In this document: positions 19,881-31,699 of the stretch, piece after piece
Position numbering within the stretch: the stretch's first letter is position 1
How the letters are laid out: each line of letters starts with the position of its first letter
Source: Trichomonas vaginalis G3
Lineage: Eukaryota; Parabasalia; Trichomonadida; Trichomonadidae
Length of the DNA stretch: 64,000 nt
Direction of reading: 5' to 3'
NCBI RefSeq assembly: GCF_026262505.1
Contig: NC_067203.1
Coordinates: forward strand, 26,889,411-26,953,410
Translations under genes and position numbers: made by a program
Notes under the pieces: model-generated
Seen by the model: the letters and a program-made list of their open reading frames with translations, nothing else
What the model was told of the DNA's origin: nothing
The model's database searches: none

Positions 19881-20795
19881 TTATAAGCGTTTTACATGGT
19901 AAACATTGTGAATTCGTGAGACTTTAAACAATTTCGTAGCTTCTATTTCTTCTGTCAGTACATCGAATGTTTTAACAATGCCGAAGGTTTCTTTATATTT
20001 CTTCTTGACATCTGAAAGAAGGAAATCGTCAGCTGTTGGATAGTTTTTGTTTAGAAATGTCAACATGTCCATTTTATCTTCTGCTGGTTTCTCTGCCTCC
20101 CTCTTTAAGTCAGCATAGTCGTTTCGCATACGTTCTATCTCTTTGACGGAGTAGTTATATTTCCTCATTGCTGCTTTACATTTAGAACATTGTGGGTTCA
20201 TTTTTGCGTTATATTCTGAAACCTTACCTGCTAGTATGACTAAGGCGTCAATTGCTCTCTTTAACTCAAAAGTTGCGGGTTTTATCTGTTCATTCCATAT
20301 CTTACCTCTTCTATCTTTATCTCTTATCTGCCATACACATTTTGCAACTAACGAAACAAAGTTGTCGTAGGTCTTAAACTCCCCAGATTTGTATATGTCA
20401 GAGATGTTCTTATATACCATATCGCAATCTTTGTCCATGACTTTGTGGTTGCAATGAAATCCAAGAAACTCATAGTTAACCTTTCGTATGAACTTCTTTA
20501 TTTCTACTGAGTCAGTTGCTTTGACTTCTATTTCATCGAATTCTGGAATAGTAAGCTTTTGTTGCTGAATTTCAGGCAATTTGGGTAAATGGTCAATAAT
20601 ATCCTGCATTTCATAAAGATATTCTTCATTTGTTTCATCTTTCGCACAACAGTCCAAAGTACTTGTTAAAAGTTCTTGCTTTATCTTCTGGATTTTTGTT
20701 TCGAAAGTATATGAAGAAGGAATGAAGCTTTTCATCTCTACTAACATTGAAGTTGGGTTCATGACTAACGAGTTTGGTGCTGTTGTTGCTAACAT
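19881..20795 (-). CDS. 304-aa Maverick protein, unknown function, copy in A
   Basis: Start chosen at MLATTAPNSLVMNPTSMLVE because the copy in element B (48609-49523) begins there; the frame is open a little further upstream. It is helical, with a Cys pair in PQCSKCKAAMRKYNY that could bind zinc with upstream residues (FHCNHK, DCDM). Convergent with the packaging ATPase. It looks whole. I do not recognise the family. Confidence 0.7.
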   Translation of the reverse strand: MLATTAPNSLVMNPTSMLVEMKSFIPSSYTFETKIQKIKQELLTSTLDCCAKDETNEEYLYEMQDIIDHLPKLPEIQQQKLTIPEFDEIEVKATDSVEIKKFIRKVNYEFLGFHCNHKVMDKDCDMVYKNISDIYKSGEFKTYDNFVSLVAKCVWQIRDKDRRGKIWNEQIKPATFELKRAIDALVILAGKVSEYNAKMNPQCSKCKAAMRKYNYSVKEIERMRNDYADLKREAEKPAEDKMDMLTFLNKNYPTADDFLLSDVKKKYKETFGIVKTFDVLTEEIEATKLFKVSRIHNVYHVKRL

Positions 20796-21160
20796 GTTCT
20801 TACAATAAAAATAAAAAAATATTTTTTTAAAAAAACCAACTTTATTTTTTATTTCGGGAAAACTCATGACAAATTCAAGAGGGTAGAAAAGAGGTTAGAA
20901 AAGAGGTTATATCTAACCTTCTACCCTAAAATATATTTTTGCCGAATTCATGAGTTTTGGTTGAAAGAATACGGTGGAGCCAAAAGTGGCTCGACCTCAA
21001 AACAAGCATTTTCTGTATAAAATTCATGAAAATTCAAGAGGGTAGAAAAGAGGTTAGAAAAGAGGTTAGATATACCCATCTACCCTAAATTATATTTTTG
21101 CTGAATTCAGCAACAAAATTCAAATTGTAAACGGTTTAATAGAAAAAGTGTTATTTTTTC
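20796..21160. other. Divergent intergenic region with two hairpin repeats
   Basis: Lies between the 304-aa gene and the 65-aa gene, which point away from each other. It holds two GGTTAG-type hairpins (20881-20926, 21040-21086) and the AATATTTTTTT promoter-like block just upstream of the 304-aa start. Confidence 0.6.
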
Positions 21161-21358
21161 ATGTCCGAAGACTCGAAGGTGCAACACTTCCAAAATACCG
21201 ACGAACTCAGAAGAGCAGCATGGCAGTATGTTCTTGACAACTTCTTTGAGTTCTCCAGGACACCTTGGAAAATGCTGAAGAACTCCGACACAGAGAATTT
21301 GGAGAAATTGCACTCCAATACTACCTTGACAACAAAGGGTAAACAAAGGGTAAAATAA
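21161..21358 (+). CDS. Small acidic Maverick protein (~65 aa), copy in A
   Basis: Starts MSEDSKVQHFQNTDELRRAA and is predicted helical. The C-terminal part differs in frame from the B copy (49814-50008). Ends in a short direct repeat of CAAAGGGTAAA units. Function unknown. Confidence 0.5.
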   Translation: MSEDSKVQHFQNTDELRRAAWQYVLDNFFEFSRTPWKMLKNSDTENLEKLHSNTTLTTKGKQRVK

Positions 21359-21392
21359 GACTAAAACTTAACGTTTAAAAAGTGACATTTTT

Positions 21393-21594
21393 ATGAGCTC
21401 CGAGTCACCGAGAAAACTTGGTCAGATGTTAGCAGCTTACTTCCCTGAGGAGGATGGAAGCGTTACATACGTAAGGTTCAAAAACAACGAACCTGGAATT
21501 GCGTACCAAAATTCGCAATTACATGACCATGGAAGAGTACGAAAGGTTCCTACAAGAGAAACCAGCTCTAAACAACTCAGAAAAGAAAGAATAA
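21393..21594 (+). pseudogene. 66-aa Maverick protein, copy in A
   Basis: Counterpart of 50072-50272 (MSSESPRKLGQMLAAYFPEE). Compact protein with TYVRFKNNEPGIAYQ. Looks broken. Function unknown. Confidence 0.5.
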
Positions 21595-21623
21595 AAAGTT
21601 TAACTCGTAAATTGTTTATTTTT

Positions 21624-22201
21624 TTACTTGTATGGGCAAGCTGCAAGAATGAAGTCGACTATCTCAGTCTTTGTCTTGACCAGTTGGACTGCTCTTGCGA
21701 GTACGTCTGTTTTGCGGTCTCCAGCTGGTGTCTGACCTTCGTAATTGCGCATGTTCTTGAGAGCTCCAACTGTAAATGGTTGTAGATGAAGAGTCTCTCA
21801 GACTGCTTGAGGTAGTCTTACGGTCACGAACCGAATCTGTGGTACGAGTCGAATCGGTCGATTTGAGGGAAGAGACTGAAAGCCTGTCTTCTTCCATTGG
21901 GGTAGTAGCATACTCTTTGCGTAAGCGGTTCAGACCTTCCTCGAACTCTTGGTCTCTCTTGGATTGAGATTGGAATTGTGGGGCAGGGTTTTGCATAAAC
22001 ATCCAAGGGTTGGGGAAGTAAGGCATAAGGCTGAGGAGGAGGGTAGTTCGGGAAGCCTTGTGGTAGGTAGTAACCTTGAGGTGGAAATTGGTAGTAATTT
22101 GGTGGAGGGACTTGCTGGAACTGAGGTTGCGGAGGTGCAGGGGCTGGTGCTTTAGGTTCCTCTGGTTTGGGAATGGGCTCGGTTGGTGGTACGTCGGACA
22201 T
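21624..22201 (-). pseudogene. Pro/Gln-rich Maverick protein, copy in A; broken
   Basis: N-terminal half is low-complexity Pro, Gln and Tyr (MSDVPPTEPIPKPEEPKAPA). The C-terminal half has a Ser/Thr/Arg stretch (SVSSLKSTDSTRTTDSVRD). Same gene as 50301-50879. Divergent from the 121-aa gene across a tandem repeat. Confidence 0.6.
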
Positions 22202-22218
22202 CTGTTTGTGGCTTAACC

Positions 22219-22328
22219 GTCGGAAGGAAAAACCTTTCCTGTCGGAAGGAAAAAACCTTTCCTGTCGGAAGGAAAAACCTTTCCTGTCGGAAGGAAAAAC
22301 CTTTCCTGTCGGAAGGAAAAACTTTTTT
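22219..22328. repeat. Five tandem ~22-bp units between divergent genes
   Basis: Unit GTCGGAAGGAAAAACCTTTC followed by CT, each containing a GGAAGG/CCTTTCC inverted repeat. The matching spot in element B carries a completely different 21-bp array. Confidence 0.85.
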
Positions 22329-22450
22329 GAAGTTCGACCAAAAGTTCTCAATTTTCGAAAATTTGAATGGTTTACGGACGGACAACTGGAAGAGTCCTTC
22401 TGTCGTCGGGAAATTTTTTTCCAGTTGTCGGGAAAATATTTTCCTGTCGG

Positions 22451-22830
22451 ATGGAAGGACTCGGAATACCAGAAGGATTTGACGAGGCAATTTACCTATA
22501 GAGATAAATGAAGTTGTTAAGCAGTAACTTGCGCAGGGTAATGAAGCCCAAGGTCAAGTTCACCACTATTTCTGGAAGGTCTACACTTCAGCTCGAGACT
22601 TCGACTGGAATTCCAATTCAAATACCAGACGGGACAGCCTACGATGGCATAAAGGACGCCAAAAGAGAAGCTCTTGTTAAGTTCCTAAACAAACGTCCTT
22701 GGATAAAAATACCAAACAAGGAGAACCCCCTACCCCATATAAATTGGCAATTCAGTCTCTCCTTCACTTCTCGGGTCAGCCGTTCTACATAACCTGTGAA
22801 GGCGACATCCAACCAGTTCAGTCAACCTTA
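22451..22830 (+). pseudogene. 121-aa Maverick protein, copy in A right arm; broken
   Basis: Counterpart of 51216-51581; shares ETSTGIPIQIPDGTAYD and the HFSGQPFYITCEGDIQPVQ end. The inner edge of the inverted arm lies inside it. Confidence 0.55.
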
Positions 22831-22867
22831 AACGTTTTGAGTAAAAACATTTTTTTTCATTTTTTGA

Positions 22868-23450
22868 ATGAAGCAAGTTAAATTCGTCCCACACCAATCT
22901 CAATGGACCGATGAAGAGTTTCAAGCCATGGTTGAAGGCGTTGAGAACGACATAGACGGCGAACTTGAAGGAGCTCAAACCACAATTGCAACCAAAATTG
23001 CAGAGGTCAAGGAACAGATAGCTCCACTTAAAGCTACCAAAGCTACTCTTGACCTCATGGATACTTACCGTTTAGAAGTAAAGAGTGGAATAAGACAATT
23101 AAAAATTAAAACTTCTAAACTCGAAGCTATACTCCAAAAGTTAGCAGAAATGAGAAGACTTTACCAGAGCTACTTACATGTAAGGGACTTACCTTCAAGC
23201 AGTCCGACCAAAGATGAATTTTCTGACATTGTCCCAATTTTGTCCGAAAGTCAGCTCAGATGTTTTGAACTGCTCCAACATATCCAGAATATGAACGTTT
23301 GCCTGAACTCTTCCGCAATCTCAAAAAACGTTTTTTGGTTCTCATGTTCGAAACTTTTATCGGAAGAGACAACAAACGTTCAGAAAGAAGAACAAGATAT
23401 TATTTTAAACTTGTTGTATGACTAACGTCATAACAAGCTTTTTGAAGTAA
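22868..23450 (+). pseudogene. 194-aa coiled-coil protein, right-arm copy
   Basis: Same gene as 51623-52207: MKQVKFVPHQSQWTDEEFQA, then a long Glu/Lys/Leu coiled-coil stretch. Looks broken near the end. Function unknown. Confidence 0.6.
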
Positions 23451-23482
23451 AACCGTCATTCTCAAACCACTTCATTTTTTCG

Positions 23483-24172
23483 ATGTCCGAACAAGCACCG
23501 AAGCCGAACACAATGGCAGATGTCCTTTCAATGTTGCCAACAAGCGCCCAGTTCAAATTCAAATTTTGAATTTGAAAGCTCATCTGACAAACACCGTTAA
23601 GACTCTCCAAAGTAGTCTTATGAAGAGATGACCAAGCTCAAAGCCGATGTCCTCATGAACCAAGCTTCCAATGAGAAACGCCTGAACGATTTCACGGAAA
23701 CCTTGCGCATTTACGCGAGAGAGAACCGAGACCTTGCCAGACTCATCTACCGTTTCTTCGAAGAGATAGACGCCATCTGGAAGGTACTCGGAAAGGACAG
23801 AACATCAACACCGTAATTCGTGAACACAGAATTGAAGAAGGAATTGTCGAGGAAGAAGAGGAAGAAGAGGAAGAAGAATGAAGAAAGAGAAACACGAAGA
23901 AGAGGAAGTTTGGGCAACCCTTGTTGCCGATGACGCTTACGAAATTTCCCAACCCTACCCATACCAAATCCGCAACAAGGAGACAGGCAAGGTTCTTACC
24001 CCAGTCCTCAACAACTTGGGACACTTGAACCTTAACCTTCGGAATCGCGGTTCAATCTCCATGGGCAAGCTTGTCGCAATTCAATGGGTTCCAATCCAGA
24101 CAAGAAGACGAGGTCAGACACATTGACGGTGACAAGCTCAACAACCGTAAGGAGAACCTCGAGTGGTTCTAA
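23483..24172 (+). pseudogene. Coiled-coil plus HNH_3 nuclease, right-arm copy; broken
   Basis: Counterpart of 52239-52928, with the poly-Glu linker (encoded near 23845-23880) and NLGHLNLNLRNRGSISMGKL of the nuclease half visible. Confidence 0.65.
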
Positions 24173-24225
24173 GAGTAAAAAAATTTTATTTTAGGGGGAA
24201 ACCCCGAGTAAATTTAGGTGTTTAG

Positions 24226-24507
24226 TTCATTAAGTGGGTTAAATTAAGGTAATTTGGACAATTAGCTCCCGACCTCTGAATTGGACTCTTTCGTCATCCC
24301 AGTTGCGTAGGAGGTCGTCCCAGAGGAGTTGGTAGAATTGCCAATCCAAGGACGATTTGTCCTCCCAGGCATTGAGGATGTACTGCTCGTAGAGTTTCAT
24401 GACCTCTCCTTGCACCAGACACCCTCTCCCTTGGAACGTAAGGCTTCTTCGAAGTGCTCGAATGCGATTGGCTGCGGACCATCTGAAAATGACACTTTTT
24501 GTCCGTT
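24226..24507 (-). pseudogene. 91-aa Maverick protein, right-arm copy; broken
   Basis: Counterpart of 52978-53253, with FEHFEEALRSKGEGVWCK visible. Function unknown. Confidence 0.45.
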
Positions 24508-24621
24508 TTGGTCAATGTTCGTGTCTCGTGTCATAGTCGACGAAAATACAAACAAACAGGTTATATATGAGTTTGAGACCAAGAATGGTGTAACTCGACC
24601 TGTCCGATTCAAATTCGAATA
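24490..24621 (+). pseudogene. Pro-rich-tail Maverick protein, right-arm copy; broken
   Basis: Contains YEFETKNGVTRPVRFK as in 53247-53518. Function unknown. Confidence 0.4.
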
Positions 24622-24629
24622 AAAATTTT

Positions 24630-26783
24630 TTACTTCATGCAATGTTTTATTTCTGTGCCGTCTTCAAGTATGCCCCAGTACTTCCTTTTCGATATTACAT
24701 GAACTTCGGTGAAAATTTTGTCCAATTTGAATTGACCCATCTTTTCACCGACCATGCCCATTTCAATGAGTTTGTTATAGCCTTCTTCGTTCGTCATGAG
24801 TGCATCGATGTTCTCATAGTAAACCACAACTTTCGATTTGACTTCGGAGAAGAATTTGTTGTAGTTGTCAAGGACTGCCTTTGCGAACTGAGGGTAAGAC
24901 AATGTTCGACAATAGGTTTTAATGTGGTTACTAAGCCACTTTGACCTTGAGTGAATTCGTACTTCAAAAAACAAAAGGAGAAAACCTTTCAACAAAGTTG
25001 TCGACCTTCTCATAATGTTTACTCTTCATCTCTTGAGGTTTCTTAATGGAATATCCCCATGTCGAATTCATAAGCAATTTGAGTGTCATTGCAAGTTTGG
25101 GGTTTGAAGCTTTCCTAATATCATACAGTTGTTGTATGACTTTTCCAACTGTATAGTTCCTTCCTGGGAACTCACCGTCTTCGTTTGGAATTCCAGTTGG
25201 AATATATTGGACGAACCTCATGTATGCAGCGTTAAGGTCGACATAGTATATCTTTTCATCTGAGTCGAACTTGTCGCATCCAATCGGACCAGTTCGTGGA
25301 AATTCAAGTGAGTCTCTTATCTTCTGAGAAACTTCTCCTGTTATCTCATAAACATCGTCGAAGCAACCTGTTTCATATAAAACCTTCTGACCTAACTCAG
25401 AAGCTCTCCAATACAATTTGACGTCAATTGGATGTCTCAATGGAAGTTTGTTTATAGCATCTTGAAGTTCTTGCAACCTCATTGGAAGTTCTTCTGGTTC
25501 AGGTTGGTATCCGAACAATCCAACTCCTTTTGGAATTGTGTACTTCTTTTGTACTAGAACTTTGTCTGGAACAACTTTTGGTCTTGCTAACAGTGAAAAG
25601 TTTGTTTCGTCTTTTGGTACAAAAGTTTCTGTCAGCTTGTCATCTGGAATTGGTTCCAACAAACCTTTCTCGAAAAGAATGTTTACAGCTCTGACAATGT
25701 TGCACTTGCCTTTTCCGAACAATGGTTTGTAAGACTTTCGTTCAACATGAAGTGGTTGTGGACAATTACAATCTTCAACCATGGTAAGTCTTTGTCAACA
25801 ACATAGTCGTCATGTGAAGAACCTTTCTCAGTCGGAATGTTGACTCGGATATTCACATTTGCCAACGGTGCAACTTTTGCCAATTGACCTCTGAGAATGT
25901 ACCTTGTCTTCACACATGACTCAAGATACTTCATCTTCTCATCTGTAACAAGACCAGAGTTCCTGAGACATGTAAGAATACAAGGTTCATTGACAATTGT
26001 TTCAATTGAATTGTAAATTCCATACCTTGTCAAGTCAATGTCAGACTTATTTCTGAACGGGAAGTATCCAGCATGTTGTCTGACTGCTTGAGGGTTAGGT
26101 TGATACCATTCGAACTTCACGCTTACAATTCCTTCAATTGCATTCAAAATGTCTGAGTCGGAGTCAACCATTTGTTCTCTCTTTGTAGTCTTGAAAGCGT
26201 CAAGAAGCATTGCAGCTGTTGTGACATTGCCATGCGCATAGTATATATGACCGTCCAAATCTGTTATGGTCAATCTGAGATTGTATCCTTTCTTATTTCC
26301 ATCTTGAATTGCAGCAAGTACTCCCATGAAGCCTTCTTTGTTCTTTCCTTCGTCAAAGTTTACTGTAAAGGTTCGACCAGATGTAATTTGACTTCTAACT
26401 TCACGGTACTTTTCATATGCATATCTTGTTCTTTCCATGGGAGCATGTGCGTCTTCACCTTTTCCTTTTTTCCTTCTCAAAGGATGCAATTGTTCGTCAT
26501 GTTTCCAGTAGAATCTGGCAAAGCCGTCGTGTCCTTCAACTTGAGGCTCAGTAACATCGAAAGGTATGTCCATAAGACGTTCTTCTTCTAACCTCTCTAA
26601 TCTGTTTGGATAATTTGCGCGTGCTGTTTCTAAGTCCATTTCATAGCGAAGACCAGACAATTTGTCATAGACTTTTATGGGTCTTCCCTTCCTATATTTA
26701 AACTTCTTTGAAACTTTCCAACCATATCTTTCTAACTCTGCTTTTATTCTAGCAGATTTTCTATCCATTCTATATGGGGGCAT
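24630..26783 (-). pseudogene. Type-B DNA polymerase, right-arm copy; broken
   Basis: Same landmarks as 53541-55692: MPPYRMDRKSARIKAELERY at the start, YYVDLNAAYMRFVQYIPTGI, LKLLMNSTWGYSIKKP and YENIDALMT. Preceded by the AT promoter-like block at 26784-26812. Confidence 0.85.
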
Positions 26784-26812
26784 TTTTATAAAAATAAAAA
26801 ATGTTTTTTTCT

Positions 26813-27389
26813 TTACTTTACGTAACCGCCTGCTGCCATAAGTCTTTGACGCCAACCCATACCAGCTAATGAAGGTTGACTTGGTTTAGTTTGGAAACTA
26901 AACTTTGGTTTTGGTTTATCTTCAGTTTTTGGTTTCTCTTCTTCTATCGGTTTTTCGTCACTTTTCGGTTCCTCTGACTTACCTCACCTGCAGGAACAGT
27001 TGTGTCGTCAACATCTTCATAAATATCATATGCCATTTGTTTTTTTTTCCTTTCAACTTTTTGTGTTTGTTGTAAAGTTTAGAATATTTCGACTCTAAGT
27101 CAATGAGATGTTCTATAATGAACTGTTGGTCAGTGAAGTAAACTTTTCCATCTGTTGTCTCGAAAGCTCCTTCAGACTTCAATATTTTATTTGTGAGAGT
27201 CTGTTTTTTTGAGATACTAGCCGTTCCATTTCTATGAAAAGTGACTTTGTAGTTAGGTTTGTATTTCCAGACTCTGGCACTTCTATTATTGAATTTTCTC
27301 TTCATCTGTAATTCTTTGACAGGTTTTGACAATGGTTCTGAACTTTTTGTTTGTGGTGTCAAATCTACCGTTTCAACTTCTTCGGTCAT
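26813..27389 (-). pseudogene. ~190-aa Maverick protein, right-arm copy; broken
   Basis: Starts MTEEVETVDLTPQTKSSEPL, shares VTFHRNGTASISKK, and lies just upstream of the polymerase gene. Function unknown. Confidence 0.65.
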
Positions 27390-27395
27390 TTCATC

Positions 27396-27561
27396 TCAGT
27401 AAAAAATTTTAGTTTGGTTTGTTTTCAACTGGTTGTTTAGGTTTTTTAAGTCGGTCTAAAACTTCCTGAGGTATAGGAAGAACTTGACAAACACGTTGTG
27501 TAACTGCTGGAAGTCGACAAATCCATCTTGAACCCATTTGTCTCAATGCTGTATTGTTCAT
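27396..27561 (-). pseudogene. Small basic Maverick protein (~54 aa), right-arm copy
   Basis: Starts MNNTALRQMGSRWICRLPAV and ends QPVENKPN. Flanked on both sides by the short stop/start spacer seen in the other copies. Confidence 0.5.
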
Positions 27562-27567
27562 TTCATC

Positions 27568-27978
27568 CCAGTAAAAAATTTTACATTCCCCACGTTTGAG
27601 GCGGTTGAGTTGGTTGTTGTTTACCCACTTGTGCATGGTTATATCCTCTGTTAAAGAATCTTTCACCTTGGTCCATATAGTGCCCTGCTTGGTTATAGTA
27701 GTCATTTGCTTTGTTATAGTAGTTTCCTGCTTGTCTTCCTACATTGTCCATCCATCCTTGAACTTTTCCTCTTGTTTCAGGATTTGGAATAAGATTTGCT
27801 GCATCTCGTGCTACATCCCAACCTTCTGTACAGTTTGTATAATAGGTTGTGCTTTCTCTTTAAGTATACCTAATGTACTCAAAATCTTCCTTCCAACTCC
27901 AAATACACCTCTGGCTATTGTTCCCACTGCGGGCAAAAATCTGGATGCAACTCCTGCTAATGCGCCAAATAAACCCAT
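27568..27978 (-). pseudogene. MGLFGALAG-type amphipathic protein, right-arm copy; broken
   Basis: Counterpart of 9404-9816. Its start is 17 bases from the divergent integrase start. Confidence 0.6.
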
Positions 27979-27995
27979 TTCTTATGGGTTAAAAA

Positions 27996-28957
27996 ATGAC
28001 GAATCCAAACAAGGACCCCTATGTTTCTAAAGCGACAAAGAAAGCACTCATGATAAAAATCTTTAGTTCAACACCAAATGCTTGGTTTATGGATATCTTG
28101 GAAAACATTCCGAGAGTTAGAACAGATGGACCACCATACTGGCTAATATTTGTCGGTCAAAACACAAGATACTGTGAAGCCATACCATTATGGTCCAAAA
28201 ATATTTTTAGATGTGAAAACTGCTTTGACAATATTCGTTGACAAATACCATCCAACAAAACTGACATCTGACTGTGAACGTTCTTTCAAATCAGACGATA
28301 TTAAAAACTATCTGCGTTCAAAAAATGTAAACCAATATTTCATTGTCGACCAAAACCATTCTGCTCTTGGTGTCATTGACAGTTGTATAAAATCTTAAGA
28401 GACTTAAACCAACCACAAGGTGGTGAGGTAGATGAAATGTCATATGACGACAAGTATAGACACTTCTCCATGGCAAAGATGAGACAAGTTTTAAATATTT
28501 ACAATAGCCGTAAACAAAAAGGTTTGGGAAACCACTCCCCCGAAGAAATGAAAAACAACCCCGACTTAGAGAAAGACTTTATATTTAACAATTTAGTCAA
28601 AAGAGACAAACAAGAAAGAATGCCAGGCTTCAAACTTAAAGAAAGGTGACAAAGTAAAAAATAGAAATACCTAAACGCGACCCATATGAAAATACTATTG
28701 ACTATGACAACAATGGGAACTCGACAGGTACTCACATTCGTGTTCGTAAAATAGAAGAAAGTATACAAGAGAATATTATGAAGTTTTAGGCAAACATGGC
28801 AAAATGTACACACTGCAAGCAGAAGATAAAACTACTATTGTCAGACCTCGTTTCAAACTTGTCAAAGTTCAAGGTGGTATACTTTCAAAGACAGTTCCTA
28901 AACAAATATAAGACAACTCCTGACGAATATGCTAAAGAAGTTGAAAATGACGACTAA
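27996..28957 (+). pseudogene. Maverick rve integrase, right-arm copy; broken
   Basis: Starts MTNPNKDPYVSKATKKALM and carries the core motifs described for 56907-57867. Tail-to-tail overlap of the stop codon with the fibre gene. Confidence 0.75.
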
Positions 28958-30181
28958 GCATTTCTATACCATGCGTAAACTGTCATGTAAGGTGGCATGT
29001 AGTCTTTACTCTGTCCCGTTGTTTGCGTATACCCTGAAACGCGATGTGTATGGCTTCCTCCTACCTCAGTGTTACTCAGTAACAATTTATAGCAAACTTA
29101 ACGTCCTCTTTAACATCATATCCTTTACCTTTTGTCATTCCTGACCAATCCCAAAATCTATGACTATGCAAACCTGCTTCAGATGTAGTTAAACTTACGT
29201 AGTGACTGTGCGCAGGTAAATTTGCACCTGAAATCGTTTTACTTCCACCTGTTTCCTTTGAAGAGTTTGCACAATACAAAAACCTGTCGACTATTTGAGT
29301 CCAAGTTCCGAGACCAAGTACTACTTCTGGTCTGGTAGAGTTCATTGACGTGTAAATAGAACCTATAGGATATAGTGTTTGAAGTATTTCTGTCTTTAAC
29401 GTTTGAAGCTCTGTTTTGTCAGTTTTATCATATAAATCTTGAGCAGTGAATTTAACTTTGTTTCATCCTCCATGACATAGACATTCTACATCTAATGTAT
29501 CTCATCGTTGTTATGTCTTCTTCCGATGTTAAACCTTGTGGAAAGTTAGGAGGTTTCCAATCTAATACATCCCCACCAGCTCCTTCAACCGTTCCTTCAA
29601 TATTTTCTATACCAACAGTTGCGAAGAAATCGTGTGTATGTCCAACGTCACTTTTCTTGTTTAAGGTTTCTTGTAAGTTTGTAATATCAGATATGGTATG
29701 TGTATGAGTCTTTTAGAATATTCTTTGTCAGCTCTTGTCACTTCACTTGACATTTTATTGTCAACATATGTTTTATCTGCTTTGTCATCTAACATTGCTG
29801 GTAGTTCATCTACGTCATAGATGTTATGGTATGATGTTTTTGTGGGTATGTTCTATCTGTCCATGCGAGAATATAGTCTCTTGTTGCATCTACATATTCT
29901 TTGTCAGCTTTGTTGTCAATATCTGCTTTCAAAAGAAGTTCATTTATAGGTTTCTCGTTTAAAGTTCCTTTTGTTGGATTTATACAGACAGTATGGTTCT
30001 TATTGTCTTGAAACAGAAACTCATCTGTCATTGGGTTTAATGTCAGTTTTAAGTTTCCTTCTTTCAATGACTCAGATATCTTAGAATAGTTTGAAAAGTT
30101 TGTTGTGTTCTTATTTAGAGCTTGCATAATGAGTTGTCGGTTGTGTTGTATTTCTCTCATAGACGCTGTTTCATTTGACAT
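28954..30181 (-). pseudogene. Phage-like fibre protein, right-arm copy; broken
   Basis: N-terminus MSNETASMREIQHNRQLIMQ and a tip with GLGTWTQIVDRFLYCANSSK and LPAHSHYVSLTTSEAGLHSH. The stalk and middle differ in length and sequence from the copies at 7042 and 57864. Confidence 0.75.
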
Positions 30182-30199
30182 TTTTATTCTAGATAAAAT

Positions 30200-31048
30200 A
30201 TGCTTCCAATAGAAAAAGAAAATTCAAGAGTTGCTACAACTAAACCATTAGATGAACTTTTTACTAATGTCGGTCAAAAGTTTGAGACAGAGACCGTAAA
30301 GCATGAAGGCTATCGTTTTGACTACCCGTTAAGATGGTTAAGAGACCCATCTGTCACAAAAGCTATTGGCTTTCGTAGAATGAAGTTTGTGTCTGTAGAA
30401 GATAAAAGTTTTCCATTTATTGTAAGGTTTCATATAGATTATATATCTGAAGGGAAACGAAAAATGTGGGAAGAAATTGAGCTAATACAAGTTGACCTTT
30501 CATCTTCTCTACAGACTGCGTTAAAAAATATAGAAGATAAAATAAATTCATGTTATGCAAAATATGCTGATGAATATGCAAATACCGAGAGCACACTTTA
30601 TGTGAGAATTGTATATGACAAACAAAATTCACAAGTGTCATTTCAAATCTACGAAGACAATCCAAAGAAAGACGAACAAATATATACAGAATTCACTGCA
30701 ATGTCATGGTATTATTTGCAAAGAATGTTAAATCAGAAAGTCGAACTTCCTTTAGCAAATATTTACAGTCGATATGCAAGAGATGAACCATATTTATTTA
30801 AAGATGTTTTCGACCCAGCTGCTATTATTGTTCATGCTTCATTTTCTGGCGCTCAAAACTCTTTCTTATGCTTGGCAAATGACTTTTACGAAAAACCTAC
30901 AAAGCTATATGAACCACCAAGTGGAAGTATTTCAGACTTTCAAGTATGGTTTACTACAGATGGAAGAAAGAGAATAATTCCATTATACCATGCGTTTTAC
31001 TTAGAACTTAGTTTCATATACAACTACTATCGAACGGTAAAAATATAA
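30200..31048 (+). CDS. 282-aa Maverick protein, right-arm copy
   Basis: A whole 282-residue frame beginning MLPIEKENSRVATTKPLDEL. The middle has charged helical segments, and the C-terminal 110 residues (from MSWYYLQRMLNQKVELP) end SFIYNYYRTVKI. It is divergent from the fibre gene by 18 bases in every copy, suggesting a functional pair, perhaps a fibre base or a fibre-assembly factor (inference). Almost identical to 59613-60461. I do not recognise a domain. Confidence 0.7.
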   Translation: MLPIEKENSRVATTKPLDELFTNVGQKFETETVKHEGYRFDYPLRWLRDPSVTKAIGFRRMKFVSVEDKSFPFIVRFHIDYISEGKRKMWEEIELIQVDLSSSLQTALKNIEDKINSCYAKYADEYANTESTLYVRIVYDKQNSQVSFQIYEDNPKKDEQIYTEFTAMSWYYLQRMLNQKVELPLANIYSRYARDEPYLFKDVFDPAAIIVHASFSGAQNSFLCLANDFYEKPTKLYEPPSGSISDFQVWFTTDGRKRIIPLYHAFYLELSFIYNYYRTVKI

Positions 31049-31052
31049 TTTT

Positions 31053-31295
31053 TTAATACGGTTGAGGTGTTGGATTTGGTTGCCAACTAGACTGTGGTGC
31101 AGGTTCAGGCTGTTGTATAACAGGAGCTTGTTCTTCTGGTTCAGGGTCTTTAGGTATAATACCAACAAACTGACCTACTCTTTTACCAATATTTTTGACT
31201 CCGTTCCAAATTCCTCTTCCTACGGTTTTTATTCCATTCCATATACCTCTTCCAACATTTCGAAAGAAGTTTCCAATACTACTGAAGAAACCCAT
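31053..31295 (-). CDS. 80-aa amphipathic protein, right-arm copy
   Basis: Identical in layout to 5930-6172: basic amphipathic half with doubled GRGIWNGIK/GRGIWNGVK units, then a Pro/Gln-rich tail. Whole. Confidence 0.7.
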   Translation of the reverse strand: MGFFSSIGNFFRNVGRGIWNGIKTVGRGIWNGVKNIGKRVGQFVGIIPKDPEPEEQAPVIQQPEPAPQSSWQPNPTPQPY

Positions 31296-31313
31296 TTTAC
31301 TATATGTAAAAAT

Positions 31314-31676
31314 CTAATGTCCGCCTAGTCTCTTACGTTTCCTGTTGAGTTCCATAGCATTCTTTAACTGGAGCTCATACATTCTGTTTCTCCTCTGGTA
31401 GAAAACATATTCTGGGTCAACTCCTGTGTTCGCGTCATCTGCATAAAGTTGTTTATATCCCACTTCAGGGTTTGTATAAAACTCTTTCCATCTCATATTT
31501 GCATACCATGGTGGCAAACCTAACGCAGCGTCATTTGACATGGCAGTTTGCATTTGTACATCTGTTGGCACTTGACCATAGTTTGCCATTGCAGTTTGTA
31601 TTCTAACTTCATTTGGAATATTCTCTGGGTTTGGTTGTCCAGGTTGCTGTGCATTCGCTAAGTTCTGTGCGTCCAT
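31314..31676 (-). CDS. 120-aa Maverick protein, right-arm copy
   Basis: Differs from 5550-5912 by only a residue or so and is identical in length. Whole. Function unknown. Confidence 0.75.
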   Translation of the reverse strand: MDAQNLANAQQPGQPNPENIPNEVRIQTAMANYGQVPTDVQMQTAMSNDAALGLPPWYANMRWKEFYTNPEVGYKQLYADDANTGVDPEYVFYQRRNRMYELQLKNAMELNRKRKRLGGH

Positions 31677-31699
31677 TTAATATTAGATAAAAATATCTC